From an uncultured Bacteroidota bacterium (GTDB taxonomy: Bacteria; Bacteroidota; Bacteroidia; Chitinophagales; Saprospiraceae): a DNA stretch of 12,250 bases. The notes below the pieces were generated by a model, which did no database searches, had not been told where the DNA came from, and worked only from the letters and a program-made list of their open reading frames with translations. Positions 7,083-12,250 of this stretch are shown here, piece after piece (position 1 is the first letter of the stretch; each line of letters opens with the position of its first letter). The stretch spans positions 1 through 12,250 of the forward strand of contig CALGAA010000274.1 of the NCBI GenBank assembly GCA_937952445.1, in the 5' to 3' direction. The position numbers and the translations under genes were made by a program.

Positions 7083-7295
7083 TCACAAATACTGCAAGGG
7101 TCGCCGACCCTGAATGTATTGTTTCCAGTGGATCCAAAAAGCAAAGAAAAGGTATATGATTACGGGAGAACCGAAGGTGAGTAAAGATACGTAAACGAAA
7201 TACAGTCGTACCCGGTCGACGGTCCAACCAGCAGAATCTGCGATCGAAGTACATACGCCAAAGGCCTGTTTCTCTAAAATATTTCGCCAATTCAT
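7083..7295 (-). CDS. PspC-domain small membrane protein
   Basis: From ATG 7295 the product has 70 residues; a TTG at 7322 would add nine. The whole protein is a PspC domain: KQAFGVCTSIADSAGW (9-24) followed by the VDRVRLYFVYVSLLTFGSPV segment (26-45) and one membrane span running to about residue 55 (IIYLFFAFWIHW), then a short basic tail. In proteobacteria PspC acts with PspB in the phage-shock envelope-stress response; short stand-alone PspC proteins with the TFGSP core are common in Bacteroidota, where the role is less clear. No other psp gene is in the window. It appears to be transcribed alone, divergently from the DUF4175 gene, with no consensus promoter that I could identify. Confidence 0.85.
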   Translation of the reverse strand: MNWRNILEKQAFGVCTSIADSAGWTVDRVRLYFVYVSLLTFGSPVIIYLFFAFWIHWKQYIQGRRPLQYL

Positions 7296-7666
7296 GTATA
7301 TTGAAACTTTTTTGCCAAACAATTAGTTCCTTTCATGGGATGTTTTGACTGTGTTACATGTTGATATACGGATAATTGGTTATTCAGATTGTAAGATAAT
7401 CAATTTTTACTAACATAACTTTGACTTTTTCGACAATACATCGGTACGATATTAGTATTGAATGTTAAGTTCCTGTAAGGGCGAAAAAGATTTGGTAAAA
7501 CCCTGTCGGAATATAGCGGTCTATGCACTATAAAAGGCTCCAATGTGGTTTAATGATAGAGATAGGTTGCAAACGCCGGGAACCTAAAGTTAAAGAGAGA
7601 GATGGTTTGGCCGTGTAACAAAAAACGAGTGCAAACCTACCTGAACTACCAAAAAAGAGGAGATAG
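7296..7666. other. Long divergent intergenic region upstream of the DUF4175 operon
   Basis: About 370 nt without a confident gene lies between the divergent pspC-like gene and the DUF4175 gene. An AT-rich stem (ATTGGTTAT 7375-7383 with ATAATCAAT 7396-7404, one G-T pair, 12-nt loop) is present but is not a convincing terminator. A TAGTATTG at 7453-7460 misses the -7 consensus by one base and has no TTG at the right distance. A 22-codon frame (7602-7670) ends in an ATGA overlap with the DUF4175 start. GGTTTG (7604-7609) can pair with CAAACC (7632-7637). The length would fit a regulated leader, but no known riboswitch or RNA family was recognised. Confidence 0.4.
7657..7662 (+). promoter_or_regulatory. 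Strong Shine-Dalgarno-like site before the DUF4175 gene
   Basis: GAGGAG ends 4 nt before the ATG at 7667. Most other starts in this window lack any comparable purine-rich site, so it stands out and supports this start codon. Confidence 0.5.
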
Positions 7667-10600
7667 ATGAAAACGAATACTACTGGTTATCAGATGTTGA
7701 TTCAAAAACTCAATCGGTTCATTCAAAAATACTACGCGAATCAATTGATTAGAGGTAGTCTCCTTTTTGTGGGACTCAATCTTCTCCTTTTTCTGGCCTT
7801 TAACGTACTTGAATCACAGTTTTATTTTTCCTCCGGCGTCCGAAAGGTCTTGTTTTACAGCGGCATTCTCGTGTTTCTTTCGACCTTGATTTTATGGGTA
7901 GGCTTACCACTGCTGCGAATATTCAATCTCGGGAAAACCATCTCCCACGACGACGCGGCGCGTATAATTGGCGATCATTTCCCCGAAGTAAAAGACAAAT
8001 TGCTCAATACCCTGCAATTGGCCCGGCAGTCGGATCAGTTCGTGGACAACGATCTCCTGATCCACAGTATCGAACAAAAGACCAACGATATAAAACTCGT
8101 TTCTTTCCCATCTGCCATTGACCTGAGCCAGAATCGAAAATACCTCAAATACGCCTTACCTCCATTGTTGCTTTTAGTTGTGCTGTTGTTTAGCGCACCC
8201 AGTTTAATCCGGGATTCATCTTACCGATTGTACCACAACAACCAACATTTTGAGCGGGAGGCTCCATTTTCATTTCACCTGGAGAATACGGATCTATCGC
8301 TTCCCCAATTTGAAGATATCGAAATAAAGATGAAAACCACCGGTGACGTGTTGCCCCAAGATGCCTTTATTACGGTGGATAATTTTCAATACAAAATGCG
8401 AAAGGATGAACAAGGTGTCTTTTCCTATACCTTGAACAATGTTGCAAATGACACCCGGTTTCATTTTACCGCGAATGGGTTTGCCTCCCCGGCCTATGAC
8501 ATCCACATTTTGAAAAAACCTTCGCTGGCCCGAATGCAAATCGACCTTGATTTTCCATCCTACACGGGAATGGAGGACAAGACCATGCTCAACGAAGGTG
8601 ACCTCATCGTCCCTGCCGGGACCCGGGTCTCCTGGATATTTGATACGGAAAACATGTCTGAATTGGAACTCAATTTCAGTGATGGGCAGGCAGATACATT
8701 ACTCAATGCGCAAAACAATCTGGCCAGCTATGCGCAACGGATTTACCGCAACACCGATTACAAATTGGTTTTTAACTCGCCCGATATACCCCAGGCTGAC
8801 TCGGTCCGCTATTTCATCGAATCCATTCCGGACGAATATCCCAAAATAACGTTCCAGTCCCGACAGGATAGTACGAATCAAAAACTTCATTACATCGTCG
8901 GAGAAGTATCTGACGATTACGGTGTCCGTAACATCACCTATAATTACGCTATAGTCGCGGAAGGTGCTGATCCTGATCAAAATATTGAATTTGAGAGTGA
9001 GGTGTTGAAAGCCGGAAGTGGAAAAGCTTCGACCTTTGATAAAATCGTCGATGTGGACGAGTACGGTCTCGCACCAGGTGCTTCGCTGTGGTATTACTTT
9101 GAAGTATGGGATAACGACGGAATAAACGGAAGTAAATCATCAAAAACTCCGATTCAGAGATGGACCCAAAAGACGAGGGAGGAATTCGAAGAACTGGAAT
9201 CTCTTACGGAAGAAACCATCAAAACCAATCTGGAAAATATATTGAAGGAGCAACAAGAGCTGATCAAAATGAGTGAAGAGCTCCGTAATAAATTGTTGCA
9301 GGACAAAGATCTGACCTGGCAACGGAAAAAAGAAATGGAGCAGTTGCTGAATTCCCAGGAGCAAATCCAGCAAAAATTGGAAGAAACCCAACAATTGCAC
9401 GATCAAAATCAACAAAACAAGCAAGAGTTTAAAAATTCTGATCCACAGAATGATGAGGATATTCAGAAAATGATGGATCAAGCCCGAAATCCAGAGTTGG
9501 AACAGCTCATGGAAAAAATCCGTCAATTAATGGATAAGATGGAACGGGATGAGGCGATCCGAGAACTCGACAATATGAACCGTCAGATGAATCAGTCTGA
9601 AATGGATATCAAGAGGCTCGAACAACTGTACAAAAAGCTCGAAATGGAAAGCGATCTGATGGACCAGTTGGAGAAATTGAATGAATTAGCGGAGGAACAA
9701 AAACAGTTGGCCGAGGAAAATCTGTCGAATGAAGAAAATCAGGCTTCGGAAGAGAATTCAGACAACGAAAGCAGTGAACAGCAGGATTCTGAAACCGGAG
9801 AGGAGGATCAATCCGAAACAGAAGGCGAAAAAGAAAGCAGTGAGGAGGAAAGTAGTGAGGATTCTGAAAATTCCAGTTCGGATCAAGCGGAAGGTGACCA
9901 AGAAGACAGTTCTGAAGGAGAACAGCAGCAAAATGAGCAGCAGTCCGGAGATCAATCCTCCAGTGAAGAGGCTATGGAAAAACAGCAAAAGATCAACGAA
10001 GAATTTGAAAAAATAAGCCAGGAACTGCAGGAACTTTTTGAGAAGAATAAAGGACTGGAACAACCGGTCAACATGGATGATCCCAAGACGCCATCGGAGG
10101 AGATAAAGCAGGATCAAAATCAGAGTATGCAGCAAATGCAGTCAGGTTCTCCACAAGAAGCTGGCCAAAAGCAAAAGGATGCCGGTGAAAAGATGGAACA
10201 AATGGCGGAGTCCATGCAGCAGCAAATGCAAAGTGGTCAGCAGCAACAGATGCAGGAAGATATCAAAGCGCTGAGACAAATCCTTGAGAATCTGGTTAAA
10301 TTATCATTTGATCAGGAAGATCTCGTGGAGGACGTAGCTGATATCGCGTATGCCACACCACAATATGTGGATAAGGTGCGTGAGCAATTTGATCTGAACA
10401 ATGATTTTAAGCTTATCCAGGACAGTCTCCTGGCTTTGGCCAATCGCAATGCTCAAATTGAGGGTACCATCACCGAAAAGGTCAATCTGATCAACGGTCA
10501 CATGGAGAAGAGCCTGAGGCTGATGGAAGATCAGGAAAAAACCGAAGCCGCAAATGATCAGCGAAGGACCATGAAAAACGTAAATGATCTGGCGCTGATA

Positions 10601-11209
10601 CTGACTGAATCTTTGCAGAATATGCAAATGCAAATGTCTCCATCCAATGCCATGTGCCAAAATCCGGGAAATCAATCCGGTTCTGTACCGATGGATAAAA
10701 TTACGGAGGGACAGAAAAAAGTCACAGAGGAAATGAAAAATATGGCCAAAGAGCGGCAGGAAGGTCAGGGGCAAAACGGACAATCGAGCAAGGATTTTGC
10801 TCAGATTGCGGCTCAGCAGGCAGCGATGCGTAAAATGTTGCAGGAAAAACAACAACAGTTGATGGAACAGGGCAAAGGTTCCAAACAACTTCAGGAATTG
10901 ATCGATATGATGGATCAAACCGAAACAGACCTGGTCAATAAAAAACTGACCAATGAAATGATGGAGCGTCAGCAAGAAATACTGACTCGTTTACTGGAAG
11001 CCGAAAAAGCGGAGAGACAACAGGAAATGGATGAACAACGGAGGTCTGAAGAAGCAAAAAACATAGCCAAAACTCTTCCACCGGATCTGCAGGAATACCT
11101 CAACCAAAGGAGAGAAGAAATAACACCCTACCAGAAACTTTCTCCGTCTTTGAAACCTTATTACAAAAGACTTGTCGAAGAATATTATGATGAACTGAAA
11201 AACCGATAA
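7667..11209 (+). CDS. DUF4175 family large membrane-anchored coiled-coil protein
   Basis: A 1180-residue protein of the Bacteroidota DUF4175 family; molecular function unknown, probably envelope-associated. Three hydrophobic segments are visible at about 28-48, 59-83 and 160-180. Between the second and third lies the family hallmark HDDAARIIGDHFPEVKDKL (94-112). Residues ~185-500 form a beta-rich region, including VGEVSDDYGV (411-420) and WYYFEVWDNDGINGSK (475-490), likely extracytoplasmic. From ~500 on the chain is mostly charged coiled coil, broken by an extremely acidic Ser/Glu/Asp/Gln stretch at 683-770 and Met/Gln-rich repeats at 815-865. One Cys (997) occurs in a Gly/Pro/Gln-rich linker. 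The C-terminus (1137-1180) is a conserved-looking LPPDLQEYLNQRREEI...YYKRLVEEYY element. The gene opens a three-gene operon: the next start is 4 nt after its stop. Confidence 0.9.
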   Translation: MKTNTTGYQMLIQKLNRFIQKYYANQLIRGSLLFVGLNLLLFLAFNVLESQFYFSSGVRKVLFYSGILVFLSTLILWVGLPLLRIFNLGKTISHDDAARIIGDHFPEVKDKLLNTLQLARQSDQFVDNDLLIHSIEQKTNDIKLVSFPSAIDLSQNRKYLKYALPPLLLLVVLLFSAPSLIRDSSYRLYHNNQHFEREAPFSFHLENTDLSLPQFEDIEIKMKTTGDVLPQDAFITVDNFQYKMRKDEQGVFSYTLNNVANDTRFHFTANGFASPAYDIHILKKPSLARMQIDLDFPSYTGMEDKTMLNEGDLIVPAGTRVSWIFDTENMSELELNFSDGQADTLLNAQNNLASYAQRIYRNTDYKLVFNSPDIPQADSVRYFIESIPDEYPKITFQSRQDSTNQKLHYIVGEVSDDYGVRNITYNYAIVAEGADPDQNIEFESEVLKAGSGKASTFDKIVDVDEYGLAPGASLWYYFEVWDNDGINGSKSSKTPIQRWTQKTREEFEELESLTEETIKTNLENILKEQQELIKMSEELRNKLLQDKDLTWQRKKEMEQLLNSQEQIQQKLEETQQLHDQNQQNKQEFKNSDPQNDEDIQKMMDQARNPELEQLMEKIRQLMDKMERDEAIRELDNMNRQMNQSEMDIKRLEQLYKKLEMESDLMDQLEKLNELAEEQKQLAEENLSNEENQASEENSDNESSEQQDSETGEEDQSETEGEKESSEEESSEDSENSSSDQAEGDQEDSSEGEQQQNEQQSGDQSSSEEAMEKQQKINEEFEKISQELQELFEKNKGLEQPVNMDDPKTPSEEIKQDQNQSMQQMQSGSPQEAGQKQKDAGEKMEQMAESMQQQMQSGQQQQMQEDIKALRQILENLVKLSFDQEDLVEDVADIAYATPQYVDKVREQFDLNNDFKLIQDSLLALANRNAQIEGTITEKVNLINGHMEKSLRLMEDQEKTEAANDQRRTMKNVNDLALILTESLQNMQMQMSPSNAMCQNPGNQSGSVPMDKITEGQKKVTEEMKNMAKERQEGQGQNGQSSKDFAQIAAQQAAMRKMLQEKQQQLMEQGKGSKQLQELIDMMDQTETDLVNKKLTNEMMERQQEILTRLLEAEKAERQQEMDEQRRSEEAKNIAKTLPPDLQEYLNQRREEITPYQKLSPSLKPYYKRLVEEYYDELKNR
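9713..9976 (+). repeat. Low-complexity acidic Ser/Glu/Asp/Gln tract inside the DUF4175 gene
   Basis: Codons for residues 683-770 are almost entirely Ser, Glu, Asp, Gln, Asn and Gly, with GAA, GAG and AGT/TCT triplets repeating imperfectly (ESSE, SSEE and SSED motifs). The tract is likely disordered and is the sort of sequence that varies in length between strains. Confidence 0.7.
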
Positions 11210-11213
11210 AGTT

Positions 11214-11606
11214 TTGGCTAAACTCGTTCTTTCGTCAGAATTGGAAAATATCGCCCTGATTGACCAATTTATCTACAATCTAAAAAAAATATATCAGATT
11301 GATAATGAAAAATTTGTAGATATCCGGCTATCTATTTTAGAAGCTGTCAACAATGCGATTATTCATGGTAACCAGCTTGATTCTTCGAAAAATATTCTGA
11401 TCACGGAAGAAATGGTTGAGAATATGCTTTTGGTATATATTGAAGACCAGGGGAAAGGATTTGACCCTTCCAAGGTAGAGGATCCCACCCGCAAAGAAGA
11501 TCTTTCACAGCCAGGGGGGCGCGGAATCCATCTGATGCGTCACCTGTCTGATCAACTCGATTACCTCAAAAACGGTAAATCCGTCTTACTTCGTTTTCAA
11601 ATCTGA
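11214..11606 (+). CDS. ATP-binding anti-sigma-factor-type kinase (RsbW/SpoIIAB-like, HATPase_c_2)
   Basis: A 130-residue stand-alone GHKL ATPase domain, the length of RsbW/SpoIIAB serine kinases that bind sigma factors or phosphorylate STAS anti-anti-sigma proteins. The N box is EAVNNAIIHGN (43-53), the G1 box DQGKGFDP (78-85) and the G2 box GGRGIHLMRHLSD (101-113). No membrane segment or sensor domain is attached. The only start that keeps the full domain is a TTG at 11214, 4 nt after the DUF4175 stop, suggesting translation by coupling; the next in-frame ATG falls past the N box. It is followed by ybeY after 1 nt. No sigma factor or STAS partner is in the window, so its target is unknown. 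Kinase activity is inferred from the family only. Confidence 0.87.
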   Translation: MAKLVLSSELENIALIDQFIYNLKKIYQIDNEKFVDIRLSILEAVNNAIIHGNQLDSSKNILITEEMVENMLLVYIEDQGKGFDPSKVEDPTRKEDLSQPGGRGIHLMRHLSDQLDYLKNGKSVLLRFQI

Positions 11607-11607
11607 T

Positions 11608-12033
11608 ATGGCCATCCAATTTCATGTAAAATCCGTTCCTTTTGACTGGGACCGGGAAGATGTAATTCGACCCTGGATCGAAAGTACTATTCACACAGAA
11701 TTGCCTTCGGTCTCAATCGGTGAAATATCGATCGTGTTTTGCTCGGACGAGTATCTGCTGGACATCAATCGTCGATATCTGGACCATGATTATTATACCG
11801 ATATTATTACGTTTCCATTCTCAGACCAGCCTTTATCTGCTGATTTGTACATCAGTGTGGAGCGCGTTAAAGAAAATGCTTCTGACCTCGGTACAGAGTT
11901 CGCAGATGAACTAGCCCGGGTTATTATTCACGGAATTTTACATTTATGTGGTTACCAGGATTCCTCTCCCGATGAAAAACGACAGATGAGAAAAATGGAA
12001 AATCATTATCTTACCATGCTTACTTCAGTATGA
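11608..12033 (+). CDS. ybeY: rRNA maturation RNase YbeY (UPF0054)
   Basis: Zinc-dependent endoribonuclease for 16S rRNA 3'-end maturation and ribosome quality control, cytoplasmic. The 141 residues contain the TDIITFPF segment (64-71), ADLYISVERVKENA (78-91) and the metal site HGILHLCGYQD (108-118). His108 and His112 are the first two ligands. The third position is Asp118 rather than the His of E. coli YbeY, a variant I associate with Bacteroidota. The Arg of the usual YRG motif is Leu58 here. The ATG at 11608 lies 1 nt after the stop of the anti-sigma-type ATPase gene, so the three genes 7667-12033 are very likely one transcript. In related genomes mnmG often follows ybeY; here the next 217 nt hold no gene. 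Confidence 0.93.
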   Translation: MAIQFHVKSVPFDWDREDVIRPWIESTIHTELPSVSIGEISIVFCSDEYLLDINRRYLDHDYYTDIITFPFSDQPLSADLYISVERVKENASDLGTEFADELARVIIHGILHLCGYQDSSPDEKRQMRKMENHYLTMLTSV

Positions 12034-12046
12034 ACCGAATCTTATT

Positions 12047-12073
12047 AGTATGCCGGGCATTAATTTCGTGATA
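12047..12073. repeat. Copy 2 of a 27-nt dispersed motif
   Basis: The 27 nt from AGTATGCCGG to TTCGTGATA match 6887-6913 at 24 positions. In this copy the motif contains an 11-nt odd palindrome (ATGCCGGGCAT, 12050-12060) and runs into the palindrome GTGATATCAC, symmetry that copy 1 has partly lost. Confidence 0.6.
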
Positions 12074-12131
12074 TCACAAGTTCCTAAAAACGAGCTTGTA
12101 GATGCTACATGTGAAAAATATAATGGTCTCT

Positions 12132-12159
12132 GTTACTTTTTTTGCTGAAAAAAAGTAAC
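12132..12159. repeat. Perfect 12-bp inverted repeat with 4-nt loop
   Basis: GTTACTTTTTTT (12132-12143), loop GCTG, AAAAAAAGTAAC (12148-12159), then CAAAAAA. The T-run is inside the stem and no T-run follows on the plus strand, so it is not a classical intrinsic terminator for ybeY, although it could still slow polymerase or stabilise the 3' end. Similar GTTACTTTTTT...AAAAAAGTAAC sequences recur in many Bacteroidota genomes as far as I recall. Confidence 0.7.
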
Positions 12160-12250
12160 CAAAAAAGCAGCCCTCTGCAAAGGCGCCCTAGCTCACGCAC
12201 AAGCTTCAGCTCAAAAAATGCTAACCCACCTTGAAGACGGAGCTTCAAGT

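Larger units (their letters stand above)
12034..12250. repeat. Gene-free region rich in inverted repeats, probable dispersed repeat
   Basis: From the ybeY stop to the window end no gene is seen. The segment holds a 27-nt motif shared with 6887-6913 (12047-12073), an exact 10-bp palindrome GTGATATCAC (12068-12077), TGTAG/CTACA (12097-12109), a perfect 12-bp stem at 12132-12159, GCAG/CTGC (12167-12178) and CTTGAAG/CTTCAAG (12230-12249). Such density is unlike the other intergenic gaps and suggests one or more copies of a dispersed Bacteroidota intergenic repeat. The right boundary is outside the window. Confidence 0.55.

Noticed and set aside
7057..7290. Second minus-strand frame over the PspC gene
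   Set aside because: The alternative frame from 7295 contains the intact PspC domain; this one is its shadow.
7375..7408. Hairpin followed by T residues as a terminator
   Set aside because: The stem is almost all A-T with a 12-nt loop, and no plus-strand gene lies upstream that would need it.
7421..7450. TTGACT-N18-TACGAT as a promoter for the DUF4175 operon
   Set aside because: It resembles the E. coli sigma-70 consensus only loosely, and Bacteroidota housekeeping promoters use TAnnTTTG; no such box lies at the right distance.
7480..7666. tRNA, tmRNA or group II intron fragment
   Set aside because: No T-loop GTTCRA pattern, no tmRNA-like ends and no domain V sequence could be identified; only weak short pairings are present.
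9140..9526. Antisense 128-codon frame in the DUF4175 coiled-coil region
   Set aside because: Same cause: reverse complement of Gln/Glu/Lys codons giving Leu/Phe/Ile runs that mimic membrane segments.
10304..10975. Antisense 223-codon open frame across the DUF4175 gene
   Set aside because: It is a by-product of the Gln/Glu/Lys-rich coding strand, which yields few stops on the opposite strand; the predicted protein is a monotonous Leu/Phe/His/Ile sequence with no domain.
12132..12159. Intrinsic terminator for ybeY
   Set aside because: The T-run lies within the 5' arm of the stem and the stem is followed by CAAAAAA on the plus strand, so it lacks the downstream U-tract and GC-rich stem.

Overview
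The window looks like a chromosomal stretch of a Bacteroidota bacterium, most likely a free-living Saprospirales- or Cytophagales-like lineage, though the genus cannot be read from the sequence. Four things support this. It contains a DUF4175 membrane protein, a DUF3467 protein and a short PspC protein with the TFGSP core, which are Bacteroidota-style families. YbeY has the Asp-for-His variant of its zinc motif. Two promoters match the Bacteroidota consensus (TTG, 17-23 nt, TAnnTTTG). Most genes lack a strong Shine-Dalgarno sequence.

Layout: (1) 134-3739, plus strand: galM (aldose 1-epimerase), then pxpA-pxpB-pxpC, the three subunits of ATP-dependent 5-oxoprolinase, tightly packed with an ATGA overlap between A and B. 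(2) 3702-5291, minus strand: a DUF3467 gene followed by a class I/II aminotransferase gene, one likely operon with a good promoter; its 3' end overlaps the end of pxpC by 38 bp. (3) 5292-7666: a sparse, more AT-rich stretch with a small secreted or membrane ORF behind a near-consensus promoter, a TPMT-like SAM methyltransferase, an unrecognised short ORF, a PspC-domain protein and long intergenic segments. (4) 7667-12033, plus strand: a 1180-residue DUF4175 protein, an RsbW/SpoIIAB-type ATP-binding protein and YbeY, separated by 4 nt and 1 nt and therefore almost certainly co-transcribed. (5) 12034-12250: gene-free sequence rich in inverted repeats, including a perfect 12-bp stem and a 27-nt motif shared (24/27) with 6887-6913.

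How the genes fit together: PxpABC hydrolyses 5-oxoproline, a spontaneous damage product of glutamine and a cell-wall/peptide turnover product, back to glutamate. GalM interconverts sugar anomers and has no obvious functional link beyond orientation. The neighbouring aminotransferase could share glutamate as amino donor, but this is only suggestive. The DUF4175/ATPase/YbeY trio joins an envelope protein of unknown role, a predicted anti-sigma-type kinase and an rRNA-processing RNase. I found no CRISPR array, tRNA, rRNA, integrase, transposase or recognisable defence system. The most interesting parts are the dispersed repeats, the small promoter-linked ORF and the DUF4175-kinase-YbeY cluster.
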